This document shows positions 26,222 through 34,717 of a DNA stretch of 64,000 nucleotides, piece after piece. The DNA lies in assembly GCF_900090325.1 (NCBI RefSeq), contig NZ_FMHW01000002.1:5891001-5955000 (forward strand), written 5' to 3'. The notes under the pieces are model-generated. The model was not told where the DNA came from, searched no databases, and saw only the letters and a list, made by a program, of their open reading frames with translations. The stretch is from Micromonospora pallida (GTDB lineage Bacteria > Actinomycetota > Actinomycetes > Mycobacteriales > Micromonosporaceae). The first letter of the stretch is position 1. Each line of letters begins with the position of its first letter. The translations under genes were made by a program, and so were the position numbers.

Positions 26222-28828
26222 TCAGGACCGGGCCGCCGTCAGGGCGTAGAGCAGGGTCTCCTCCTGCGGCAACAGCCGGATCCCGTTCTTCCGGCAGGCC
26301 TGGTCCAGTTGGTCGAGCAGCGCGACGTCCCCGGTGCTCGCAGCCAGCCCGACCAGCGCCTCCACGGCACTGCGCCGACCCCGTCCGACCGCCTCCGCCG
26401 CCGCCGCGAACCACTCCGCCGCCCACTCCCGGTCACCCCGGTTCAGCGCGATGGTCGCCTCCAGGAGCGCACAGCAGCCGTCCTCCACGTGTTCCGGAAC
26501 CCACTGCGCCGGTACGGTCGCCCGCAACTCCGCCAGCACCTCACCCGCCTCGACCAACCGGCCGTCCTGGGCGAGCGCCAGGCCCACCGTACCGAGGACC
26601 CGGCGGCGGTACCCCGACTCACCGAGTTCGGCGAGCGCCGCCACCGTCCACCGCCCGTGCTCGACCGCGTCGGCGTACCGACCCTCCAGGCGGATCACCT
26701 CGGCCAGGTCCCCCCGGGCCAGCACCCGAATCCGTTGTTCCCCGCACCGACCCGCCAGCCGGTCGACCGCGGCCAGCCGCCGCCGCGCCGCACCCAGGTC
26801 GCCGGCCCGGACGTCGTGCCAGGCCAGGCTGCGCTGGGCGACCGCCATGTCGCGTACCCGGTCGTGCCGTCGGGCCACCGCCAGCATGGCCTCCGCCTGC
26901 TCGCGGGCCTCGTCGTTCGCGCCGGCACAGATCAGGAGCGTGCAGAGTACGCCGTACGCGTCGAGTTCCCCCGCGACGTCCCCGAGGCGTCGGAAGACGG
27001 CGAGCGCGTCCCGGACCGCCGGGACGTCCACCGGGCCCACGCCGTGCACCGTGGTGAGCCGGGCCAGCCCGAGCGCCGCCGACGCCCGCACCGCCGGGTC
27101 GGCGTCGGCGGTACGCGGATCAGCCAGGAGCCGGCGCAGCCACTGCCGGCCGGCCTCGTCCCGCCCGCGCAGCCGTAACCAGCGGGACAGCCCCGCCGCC
27201 AGGCGGAGGGCGGTGTGCGGGTCGTCGCCCGAAGCGTGGGTGAGGGCGGCCACGATGTCACTGGTCAGCTCGTCGAGCCGGTGCAGGGCGCCGATCATAC
27301 GGGTGCCGGTCAGCTCGGGCTCGGTACGGTTCACCAACCGCAGGACGATCTGGGCGTGCCGGCGTCGGACCCGGGTCTCCTCGCCGGCCGCGACCAGTTG
27401 CTCGGTGGCGAAGTCCCGCACCGCGTCGAGCAGCCGGAACCGGAACGATCCGGCGCCCCGGACGCTCAACAGCCCGAGTTCGAGAAACCGGTCCAGCAGC
27501 GGTACCGGATCGGCGGGTCCCGCCGTCCCGTCCCCGGCAAGCATCTCCTCGGCCAGCCCCACGGACCACCGGTTGCGGAACGCGGCAAGGCGGCGCAGGG
27601 CCGCCTGCTCGTCCGGCGCGAGCAGACGGTAGCTGGCGGCGACCGCCTCCCGCAGGGTCACCGCGACCGCCTCCCCCGGGGGCGGCGGCGCGGCCAGGTC
27701 GAGAACCCGGTCACCGTACCGGTCCAGCAGCTCGTTGAGGTCGAGGATCCGGCCCCGGGCCGCCATCAGCTCGATGGCCAACGGCAGCCCGCCGAGGCGA
27801 CGGACCAGCGCGGCGAGGGCTGGCAGTTCCTCCGGGGTCGGCGGCTCCCGGCGTACCTGGGCCAGCCGGTCGGTGAAAAGCCGCACCGCCGGGTGGTCGG
27901 CCAGCGCCCGTGGATCCGGCCCGGCCTTGTCGTCCGGCGGCACGTCGAGTGGGGGCACCGGCCAGACCCGCTCACCGGGCAGGCCGACCGGGTGCCGGCC
28001 GGTGGTCAGCACCCGCAGCTCGGGCAGGACCCGGACCAGCCGGTCCAGGGCTTCGGCCACCGCCTCTGGCGCCCGCTCCACGGCGTCGACGAGGAGCAGC
28101 GTCGGAACACCGGTGAGCCGGGCGACGAGTTCGGCCGGACCGGTGACGCCGAATACCGCCGCCGCCGCGGAGAGCACGCAACTGGCGTCGGAGCCCTCAC
28201 CGACCAGGACACCGGCGATGCCGCCGGGGTACTGGTCGGCCACCTGGCGGGTGACCGCCAGGGCGAGCGCCGACTTCCCGACGCCGGCCAGTCCCACCAG
28301 ACTGACCACGGGGGTGCCCCGGTCCCGGCCGAGCAGTCTGGTCAGCTCGGCGAGGTCGTGATCCCGACCGATCAGGTCGACCGGGGGTGGCAGGTCCACC
28401 GACAGTTCGCCGAGCGGGTCGGTCTCCTCCATGCCGGAGCGGGCGACCGGCACGGAGGTCGTCGGGGACGCCACGGTGGCTGGCGCGATCCCGCCGGGCG
28501 TTGTCGTGCCGGGCGCCACCGTGGCCGGCGAGGCCACAGCGGCTGCTCCCACGGGCGGTTCGGCCGTCACCCGGCGGCGGGCGGCGGTCAGGAAGGCTGC
28601 CCGGTCCGCGTCGCCCAGCCGCAGTGCGTCGGCGAGCAGGTCCACGGTGGTCCGTTGCGGTCGGGACGACCGACCCCGCTCCAGGTCACGGACGGTCCGC
28701 ACGCCGATACCGGCCCGGGTCGCCAGTTCGGCCTGGGTGAGGCCAACGGCGAGCCGGTGCCCGCGCAGCAGGGCCGGCAGGGCCGGGCCACTGTCCGAAC
28801 TCCGCGAACGACGTTGATCGGGAGTCAT
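26222..28828 (-). CDS. XRE-HTH / NB-ARC ATPase / TPR-like regulator
   Basis: 868-residue signal-transduction ATPase. An N-terminal XRE helix-turn-helix (LRGHRLAVGLTQAELATRAGIGVRTVRDLERG, about 20-75) is followed by an Ala/Pro/Thr linker, then an NB-ARC/STAND module at about 160-480: P-loop GLAGVGKSALAL, a Walker B-like LLLVDAVER, and a GLPLAIELMAARGRIL sensor segment. The remainder (about 520-868) is helical and TPR-like. STAND regulators hold ADP until an activating signal triggers multimerisation; many control secondary metabolism (AfsR-like), and some act in antiphage defence. No effector domain is seen besides the HTH. The ATG at 28828 has no clear ribosome site, so an upstream TTG at 28870 remains possible. 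Confidence 0.9.
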   Translation of the reverse strand: MTPDQRRSRSSDSGPALPALLRGHRLAVGLTQAELATRAGIGVRTVRDLERGRSSRPQRTTVDLLADALRLGDADRAAFLTAARRRVTAEPPVGAAAVASPATVAPGTTTPGGIAPATVASPTTSVPVARSGMEETDPLGELSVDLPPPVDLIGRDHDLAELTRLLGRDRGTPVVSLVGLAGVGKSALALAVTRQVADQYPGGIAGVLVGEGSDASCVLSAAAAVFGVTGPAELVARLTGVPTLLLVDAVERAPEAVAEALDRLVRVLPELRVLTTGRHPVGLPGERVWPVPPLDVPPDDKAGPDPRALADHPAVRLFTDRLAQVRREPPTPEELPALAALVRRLGGLPLAIELMAARGRILDLNELLDRYGDRVLDLAAPPPPGEAVAVTLREAVAASYRLLAPDEQAALRRLAAFRNRWSVGLAEEMLAGDGTAGPADPVPLLDRFLELGLLSVRGAGSFRFRLLDAVRDFATEQLVAAGEETRVRRRHAQIVLRLVNRTEPELTGTRMIGALHRLDELTSDIVAALTHASGDDPHTALRLAAGLSRWLRLRGRDEAGRQWLRRLLADPRTADADPAVRASAALGLARLTTVHGVGPVDVPAVRDALAVFRRLGDVAGELDAYGVLCTLLICAGANDEAREQAEAMLAVARRHDRVRDMAVAQRSLAWHDVRAGDLGAARRRLAAVDRLAGRCGEQRIRVLARGDLAEVIRLEGRYADAVEHGRWTVAALAELGESGYRRRVLGTVGLALAQDGRLVEAGEVLAELRATVPAQWVPEHVEDGCCALLEATIALNRGDREWAAEWFAAAAEAVGRGRRSAVEALVGLAASTGDVALLDQLDQACRKNGIRLLPQEETLLYALTAARS

Positions 28829-29068
28829 GGGCAGGAAGCGTACGGACAGGGTCCGACGTTCGGCAGCCAAGCGTCGTCCTGCCGACGCGACGGTGCGGGA
28901 TATCCGACAGTGGGCGTCACCCGGGCCAGCGGAGGTGCCGGTTCGACCAGGTGTCGATCAAGGAGCCACGACCGCACAGAATCTTCCCGCGTGGTGATCG
29001 ACAACCGGACGGACCGCAGCGTACCGGTCCGGTTCAAAGGTCCGCCGTGGACGGTGCCCGAGACCTCG

Positions 29069-30223
29069 TCACATGCCCAGGTCGCGGGCGATGATCATCC
29101 GCTGGACCTCGCTGGTGCCCTCGCCGATTTCCAGGATCTTGCTGTCCCGCCAGAACCGGGCGACCGGGTATTCGTTCATGAATCCGTACCCGCCGTGGAT
29201 CTGGGTGGCCTCCCGGGCGTTGTCCACCGCCACGGTGCTGGCGTGCAGCTTGGCGATGGCCGCCTGGCGCTTGAACGGTTCACCGGCGGTCATCCGCGCC
29301 GCCGCGTCGTAGTACGCCAGCCGGGCGGTGTGCGCCTTCATCTCCATGTCGGCGATCTTGAACTGGATCGCCTGGTAGTTGCCGATCGGCTGGCCGAACG
29401 CGTGGCGCTCCCGCGCGTACTTGACCGACTCGTCGACGCAGCCCTGGGCGAGGCCGACGGCGAGCGCGGCGATGGCGATCCGCCCCTCGTCCAGGATCCG
29501 CAGGAACTGGGCGAAGCCCCGGCCCTGCTCGCCGAGCAGGTTCTCCGCCGGCACCCGACAGTCGTCGAAGGTCAGTTCGTGGGTGTCCGAGGCGTTCCAG
29601 CCGACCTTGGAGTACCCGGGCGCGACGGTGAACCCGGGCGTGCCGGACGGGACGATGATCGTCGACAGCTCCTTCGAGCCGTCCGGTCGGGTGCCGGTGA
29701 CCGCGGTGACGGTAACCAGCACGGTGATGTCGGTGCCCGAGTTGGTGATGAACGCCTTCGAGCCGTTGATCACCCACTCGTTGGTGGCCTCGTCCAGCAC
29801 CGCCCGGGTCTGGGTGCCCCCGGCGTCCGAGCCGAAGCCCGGCTCGGTCAGGCCGAAGCCGGCCAGCGCCTCGCCGCTGAGCAGCTTCGGCAGCCACTTC
29901 CGCTTCTGCTCCTCGGTGCCGAACCGGTAGATCGGCATCGCGCCGAGCGAAACCGCCGCCTCCAGGGTGATCGCCACGCTCGAGTCGACCCGGGCCAGCT
30001 CCTCCAGGGCGAGGCAGAGTGCGAAGTAGTCGCCCCCCATGCCGCCGTAATCCTCGGGGAAGGGGAGCCCGAACAGCCCCATCTTGCCCATCTGGCGGAT
30101 CACCTCGTACGGGAAGGTGTGCCGCTCGTAGTGTTCGGCGATGACCGGCGCGACCACGTCCCGGGCGAAGTCCCGGACGCTTTCCCGTAGCGCCTCTTGC
30201 TCCTCGGTGAGCCGGAAGTCCAT
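29069..30223 (-). CDS. acyl-CoA dehydrogenase (isovaleryl-CoA dehydrogenase type)
   Basis: 384 residues, the standard length. It oxidises acyl-CoA at C2-C3 with FAD and passes electrons to ETF. Family signatures: GFGLTEPGFGSDAGG (FAD/substrate loop), WVINGSKAFITNSG, FGQPIGNYQAIQFKIADMEM, and the C-terminal QIHGGYGFMNEYPVARFWRDSKILEIGEGTSE. Its location with carboxyltransferase, biotin carboxylase and HMG-CoA lyase genes points to leucine breakdown, where isovaleryl-CoA is oxidised to 3-methylcrotonyl-CoA. The gene is 82 nt downstream of the carboxyltransferase gene on the same strand. Confidence 0.95.
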   Translation of the reverse strand: MDFRLTEEQEALRESVRDFARDVVAPVIAEHYERHTFPYEVIRQMGKMGLFGLPFPEDYGGMGGDYFALCLALEELARVDSSVAITLEAAVSLGAMPIYRFGTEEQKRKWLPKLLSGEALAGFGLTEPGFGSDAGGTQTRAVLDEATNEWVINGSKAFITNSGTDITVLVTVTAVTGTRPDGSKELSTIIVPSGTPGFTVAPGYSKVGWNASDTHELTFDDCRVPAENLLGEQGRGFAQFLRILDEGRIAIAALAVGLAQGCVDESVKYARERHAFGQPIGNYQAIQFKIADMEMKAHTARLAYYDAAARMTAGEPFKRQAAIAKLHASTVAVDNAREATQIHGGYGFMNEYPVARFWRDSKILEIGEGTSEVQRMIIARDLGM

Positions 30224-30305
30224 GGGTTCCTCCTGAATGGACGGGCTGCCGCCGGACGCTCGTGACGCCGGGTGCAGCGGAGTCGTACCGACCGGCGTAC
30301 CGGCG

Positions 30306-31838
30306 TCAGACCGGGGTGACGCCGTGCCGACGCCGGGAGAAGTGCCGCTCCTTGCTCCGCGCGGCGGTGAACCGGCGGACCAGCTCGGCCCGCAGTTCGT
30401 GCGGCTCCACGATCGCGTCGATCACCAGTTCGCTGGCGAGCCGGACGACATCGATGTCCCGCTCGTACTCCTCGCGCTTCGCGGCGACGAAGGCGGCCCG
30501 CTCGGTCTCGTCCTCGATAGCGGCGATCTTGTTGGCGTAGACCGCGTTCACGGCAGCCTCCGCGCCCATCACCGCGATCTTCGCGGTGGGCAAAGCGATC
30601 GTCGCGTCCGGCTCGAATCCGGGACCGGCCATCGCGTAGAGGCCCGCGCCGTACGCCTTGCGCACCACCACGCAGATCTTCGGTACGGTCGCCTCGGAGA
30701 TCGCCGTGATCATCTTCGCGCCGTGCCGGATGATGCCCTGCTTCTCCACCGCACTGCCGACCATGAACCCGGGCACGTCGGAGAGGAAGAGCAGCGGCAC
30801 GTTGAACGCGTCGCAGAGCTGCACGAACCGGGTCGCCTTGTCGGCCGAGTCGACGAAGAGCACTCCGCCCTTGAACATCGAGTTGTTGCCGACGACCCCG
30901 ACGACCTCGCCGTTCAGCCGGCCGAAGCCGATGGTCAGCTCCCTGGCCCAGAGCGCCTGGATCTCGAAGAAGGAGCCGTCGTCGAGCAGACCCTTGACGT
31001 ACCGGCGCATGTCGAACGCCTGCCGCTCGCTCGCCGGCACGAGCGCGGCCAGGTCGACCTTGGCGGACGCCTCGACGGCGGGTGCGGCCGGCGGGCGCTG
31101 CGTCCAGTTCGCCGGCAGGTACGACAGGTAGCGCTTGACCACGTCGAGCGCCTCGGCCTCGTTCTTGCAGAGGAAGTGCCCGACGCCGGACTCGGCGCAG
31201 TGCACCTTGGCCCCGCCCATCGCCTCCAGCGTGGTCTTCTCCCCGGTGACCATCTCGACCATCCGGTCGGAGCCGAGGTACATGCTGGCGTTGCCCTCGA
31301 CCATCGCGACCACGTCGCAGAACGCCGGGATGTACGCCCCACCGGCGGCGCTCGGCCCGAACAGCGCGCAGACCTGCGGAATGGCGCCGGAGGCCCGGAC
31401 CTGGTTCCAGAAGATCTTGCCGGCGCCCCGCCGGCCGGGGAAGAGGTCGACCTGGTCGGTGATCCGCGCGCCGGCCGAGTCGACCAGGTACACCATGGGC
31501 ACGCTGGTCTCGTACGCCCGCTCGATGATCCGGATGATCTTCTCGACGGTACGCGCGCCCCAGCTTCCGGCCTTGACCGTGGAGTCGTTCGCCATCAGGC
31601 AGACCTGCCGGCCGTCGATCGTGGCGGTGCCGGTGACCACGCCGTCCGCCGGCAGTCCCTCGGCCAGCGCGTTGGCGTACAGCCCGTCCTCGACGAAGGA
31701 CCCCTCGTCCACCAGGAGCGCGACCCGCTCCCGGGCGAAGAGCTTGCCCTTGGCCGCGTTGGCCGCGTGGTACTTGTCCGCGCCGCCGGCCCGGGCCCGC
31801 TTGCGGAGCTGCTCCAGTGCCTCACCGTCGAGCGTCAC
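30306..31838 (-). CDS. acyl-CoA carboxylase carboxyltransferase (methylcrotonyl-CoA type)
   Basis: 510 residues, biotin-dependent carboxyltransferase beta subunit with two crotonase-like halves. Visible are the N-half GKIFWNQVRASGAIPQVCALFGPSAAGGAYIPAFCD and the C-half oxyanion region FMVGSAVEKQGIIRHGAKM, plus KAYGAGLYAMAGPGFEPD. Such subunits move CO2 from carboxybiotin to an acyl-CoA. In this cluster 3-methylcrotonyl-CoA is the likely substrate. The biotin carboxylase partner is encoded at 34718-36055 but lacks a biotin carrier domain. Confidence 0.94.
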   Translation of the reverse strand: MTLDGEALEQLRKRARAGGADKYHAANAAKGKLFARERVALLVDEGSFVEDGLYANALAEGLPADGVVTGTATIDGRQVCLMANDSTVKAGSWGARTVEKIIRIIERAYETSVPMVYLVDSAGARITDQVDLFPGRRGAGKIFWNQVRASGAIPQVCALFGPSAAGGAYIPAFCDVVAMVEGNASMYLGSDRMVEMVTGEKTTLEAMGGAKVHCAESGVGHFLCKNEAEALDVVKRYLSYLPANWTQRPPAAPAVEASAKVDLAALVPASERQAFDMRRYVKGLLDDGSFFEIQALWARELTIGFGRLNGEVVGVVGNNSMFKGGVLFVDSADKATRFVQLCDAFNVPLLFLSDVPGFMVGSAVEKQGIIRHGAKMITAISEATVPKICVVVRKAYGAGLYAMAGPGFEPDATIALPTAKIAVMGAEAAVNAVYANKIAAIEDETERAAFVAAKREEYERDIDVVRLASELVIDAIVEPHELRAELVRRFTAARSKERHFSRRRHGVTPV

Positions 31839-31944
31839 GCCGACTCCCTAGCCGCGTCTCGGCCCCCACGGGCCACCCACCTGAACGATCGTTAGGCTAC
31901 CCCACCCCCACGCCTTTCCCCACCCTTCCCGTTTCCACCGGGAT

Positions 31945-32001
31945 TGATCGAGAAGTTCGCGTCAGCCCGAAGCGCGAACGCTGACGCGAACTTCTTGATC
32001 A
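31945..32001. repeat. 57-nt long palindrome downstream of HMG-CoA lyase gene
   Basis: GAAGTTCGCGTCAG (31952-31965) pairs perfectly with CTGACGCGAACTTC (31981-31994), extended by TGATC-x-A / TTGATCA at the ends (one mismatch), with a 15-nt loop. It sits between two same-strand genes (HMG-CoA lyase, then carboxyltransferase). I recall very similar palindromes (GATCAAGAAGTTNGCGTCAG) scattered in Micromonospora genomes. It could be a terminator or attenuator within the cluster, or a dispersed miniature repeat. Confidence 0.8.
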
Positions 32002-32018
32002 CCGCAGCAAGGCGGGGG

Positions 32019-32942
32019 TCAGGGGGTGGGGAGGGGAGTCAGGCGGGTACGGGGGCCGGCGCGGAGGACGCCGGAGGGAAGCTGACGACCGACCAGACGC
32101 TCCGCCAACTCCGCCACCTCCAGCAGGGCGTCCAGGTCGATGCCCGTGTCGATGCCCATGTCGTGCAGCATGTGCACCGCCTCCTCGGTGGCCAGGTTGC
32201 CGCTGGCCCCCGGCGCGTACGGGCAACCGCCCAGACCGCCGACGCTGGTGTCGAACTCGGTGACCCCGAGGTCCAGCGCGGTCAGCATGTTCGCCAGCGC
32301 CGTCCCTCGGGTGTTGTGGAAGTGCAGCAGCACCGGGATGTGCGCGTGGCGGTCCCGTACCTCGGTCAGCAGTTCGCGGACCCGGCGCGGGGTCGCCATG
32401 CCCGTGGTGTCGCCGAAGGCCACCCGGTCGGCGCCGTCGGCGACCACCCGGTCGATGATGGCGGCGACCCGGCGCGGGTCGACGTCCCCCTCGTACGGGC
32501 AGCCGAAGCTGGTCGCGACGACCACCTCGGCCTGCGCCCCGGCCCCGTGCAGCAGGTCGATCAGCTCGGCGATGTCGTCCAGCGACTCGCCCGTGGAGCG
32601 GTTGACGTTGCGCCGGTTGTGCGTGTCGCTCACCGACACGACCACCTCGATCTCGCCGAACCCGGCGTCGAGGGCGCGCTGCGCGCCCCGGCTGTTCGGC
32701 ACCAGGGCGGAGTAGCGCACCCCGGGTGCCCGCGCCACCCGCTGCCACACCTCGTCGGCGTCGGCCATCTGCGGGATCGCTTTCGGGTGTACGAACGAGA
32801 CCGCCTCGATCCGCCGTACGCCGGTGCTGGAGAGGGCGTCGAGCAGCCGCACCTTGGCGTCGGTCGGAATCGGCTCCTCGTTCTGGAGCCCGTCGCGCGG
32901 CCCGACCTCGCGGATCGACACGAAGTCTGGCATCTGGCTCAT
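32019..32942 (-). CDS. hydroxymethylglutaryl-CoA lyase
   Basis: 307 residues, TIM-barrel enzyme of the HMGL/isopropylmalate-synthase-like family that splits 3-hydroxy-3-methylglutaryl-CoA into acetyl-CoA and acetoacetate, the last step of leucine degradation. The N-terminus VSIREVGPRDGLQNEEPIPT is the canonical motif with the metal Asp; VSFVHPKAIPQMADADEV and the catalytic Cys-containing loop GVTEFDTSVGGLGGCPYAPGASGN follow, the latter being the lyase signature. Confidence 0.95.
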   Translation of the reverse strand: MSQMPDFVSIREVGPRDGLQNEEPIPTDAKVRLLDALSSTGVRRIEAVSFVHPKAIPQMADADEVWQRVARAPGVRYSALVPNSRGAQRALDAGFGEIEVVVSVSDTHNRRNVNRSTGESLDDIAELIDLLHGAGAQAEVVVATSFGCPYEGDVDPRRVAAIIDRVVADGADRVAFGDTTGMATPRRVRELLTEVRDRHAHIPVLLHFHNTRGTALANMLTALDLGVTEFDTSVGGLGGCPYAPGASGNLATEEAVHMLHDMGIDTGIDLDALLEVAELAERLVGRQLPSGVLRAGPRTRLTPLPTP

Positions 32943-33108
32943 CGGTCACCTCACTGTGACGTGGGTCGGCGGACCGGTTCCGCCGCCCGCTGCGCTGCTG
33001 CACCGGTGGGTCGTCCGGAGACCGGACGGCGGTGTCGCCTCCAGGGAAGCAGAGCGGCGGGGGCGGATGCCAGTGGGACACGGTCGGTTACCGACACGGC
33101 CCGGAACG

Positions 33109-33306
33109 TCAGCGTCGGGCGGCTCCCTCCCGGCACTCCGCGACACACCGCAGCACGACCGCGAGTATGCCGGCGCAGGTCGCCGCGTCCTGCCGGCCCA
33201 TCAGCACGGCCACCATGCCCGCTGCGTCAACGCAGAGCGCCACCCTCCGCAGCATCCGAACCGCGCGCCGCCCGTCGTCCGACTGACCGGTGCCACTGCC
33301 CTCCAT
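33109..33306 (-). CDS. small hypothetical protein (65 aa)
   Basis: Starts MEGSGTGQSDDGRRAVRMLR at ATG 33306 with an excellent AGGAAGAGGAA site upstream. A central stretch (VALCVDAAGMVAVLMG...ATCAGILAVVLRCV) is helical and Cys/Met-containing, possibly amphipathic rather than membrane-spanning. Divergent from the following unknown gene. No family recognised. Confidence 0.5.
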   Translation of the reverse strand: MEGSGTGQSDDGRRAVRMLRRVALCVDAAGMVAVLMGRQDAATCAGILAVVLRCVAECREGAARR

Positions 33307-33702
33307 CGACTTCCTCTTCCTCCCCGGATCGACAGCCGTCGGATCCCGGCGGCTGCTGCACCCGCACCCGTTGGTGCGCGAGAGGGACAACGAGCGGCCG
33401 GGACGGCCCGTCCGGCGTTCTGGCCGGGTTGCGCTGCCGCACCCCGGCCAGCGAAGGTGGCCCCATTCGAGCGCCCCCGCCCCGCCGTACCCCGTCCGTC
33501 GCGCCGCGCCCTGCTCTCCGTGGGCGCGGCGGCGGGGTGGAGGCCGGGGGCGGGTTTGGACTGTCGGGTTCCGCTGGCGGTCCTACCCGGACAGTCGCCC
33601 GGCCAGAAACTGACCGATGGCGCAGCGCCACGCCCCCAGCCGTCGAGCGGAGACGGTAGAAATACGGGTCCGAGCCACGAGCGTCTTGGGAAGAGGGCCG
33701 AC
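33307..33702. other. divergent intergenic region
   Basis: 396 bp without a convincing gene. It contains the ribosome site of the 65-residue gene and an inverted pair GACTGTCGGG (33559-33568) / CCCGGACAGTC (33586-33596) with one bulge. Promoters for the two divergent genes presumably lie here, but no clear -10/-35 pair stands out. Confidence 0.4.
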
Positions 33703-34665
33703 TTGACCATCGACAACGATGCGGCGTCGCGGTTCCAGGGGCGGACCCGGCGACGGCTCGTCCCACGTGAGCAGCTAGCGGCGGACTACCTGACCGTCTA
33801 CGGCTCCGTCGCGGTCGCGGAGTACGCGCTGGCGGTGCGGGACGTCGTCGAGGGCTGCCCCGGGATCGGGCCGGTCGACACCTGGCGCAGGCTGGCGAAC
33901 CGGATCTGCCGCGACAACCCGTACCGGAACCGGGACAAGTGGCGCCGGGACCTCTCCCGGCACTTCACCACGGAGTCGAAGGGACCGCCGTGGCGGACCG
34001 TGGTGCTGGTGGTGGAACACACGCTGCCCCAGCCGGAACGGGCAGCCGCCCTGGACCGGTTCGCGGACCTCCACGAGGCGGCCCGGGGCGAGCGGCCTCC
34101 GATGGGCGAGCCGCCCCGGCCCACCGGCGACGACGCCACGGCGACGGGCCAGGACACCTCGGGCAGCGCGCCCCTCCAACGGGTGTTGACCCGACTACGC
34201 CACGAGAACGTCATGCTCCGCCGCCAGCTCGCCGCCACCCGGGAACGGCTCGCGGCCAGCGAGGCCGAGAACGGTCGCCTGCGGGCGGCCCTCGACGGCC
34301 CGGCACACCGTGGGCCCGGCGGCGGGCAGCCGTCGGACGGGTCGTCCCGCCCTTCGGAGCAGCAACGCGGGATTCGTAACGACGGGCACTTCCCGCCGCT
34401 GGTGCCGCCGGCCGGGCGGACTGTTCCAGCCGGTCAGCGGGGCGCCGCTCGCCCAGCGGCCGGGCACCGGCCGGACATCGTGACTCTGGGACGGCCGGGG
34501 ACGACGGGGCACGAGGCGACCTGGTGGGTCGAGGGGATCTGGCACCGGTCCGACGCGGAACCGGCAGTGGGCCAGCCCGGGCGTACGCAGGGCGTGCCGG
34601 GGCGGTTTCCCGCACCGGCCACACCCGGGCAGCCACCGGCCACACCCGGGCGGCCGTCCACCTGA
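33703..34665 (+). CDS. hypothetical protein with conserved N-domain and coiled coil
   Basis: 320 residues. TTG at 33703 is chosen as the start because AAGAGGG lies 5 nt upstream and no ATG or GTG opens this frame nearby. The N-terminal ~130 residues look like a globular helical domain (LAADYLTVYGSVAVAEYALAVRDVVEGCPG, FTTESKGPPWRTVVLVVEHTL). Next is a coiled coil (RLRHENVMLRRQLAATRERLAASEAENGRLRAAL, about 166-200), then a Pro/Gly-rich tail with a duplicated PATPGQPPATPGRPST-like end. Domain layout resembles a DNA-binding or scaffolding protein, but I know no family. It interrupts the leucine cluster on the opposite strand. Confidence 0.72.
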   Translation: MTIDNDAASRFQGRTRRRLVPREQLAADYLTVYGSVAVAEYALAVRDVVEGCPGIGPVDTWRRLANRICRDNPYRNRDKWRRDLSRHFTTESKGPPWRTVVLVVEHTLPQPERAAALDRFADLHEAARGERPPMGEPPRPTGDDATATGQDTSGSAPLQRVLTRLRHENVMLRRQLAATRERLAASEAENGRLRAALDGPAHRGPGGGQPSDGSSRPSEQQRGIRNDGHFPPLVPPAGRTVPAGQRGAARPAAGHRPDIVTLGRPGTTGHEATWWVEGIWHRSDAEPAVGQPGRTQGVPGRFPAPATPGQPPATPGRPST

Positions 34666-34695
34666 CCGGGCCGACCATCGCGCCCGGCCAGGTGG
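34658..34695. terminator. bidirectional hairpin between convergent genes
   Basis: CCACCTGACCGGGC (34658-34671) pairs with GCCCGGCCAGGTGG (34682-34695), one mismatch, ten-base loop. It overlaps the stop codon of the + strand gene and lies 23 nt before the end of the biotin carboxylase gene. Confidence 0.7.
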
Positions 34696-34717
34696 GCAGT
34701 AGCGTCGGCCGGGCTGG

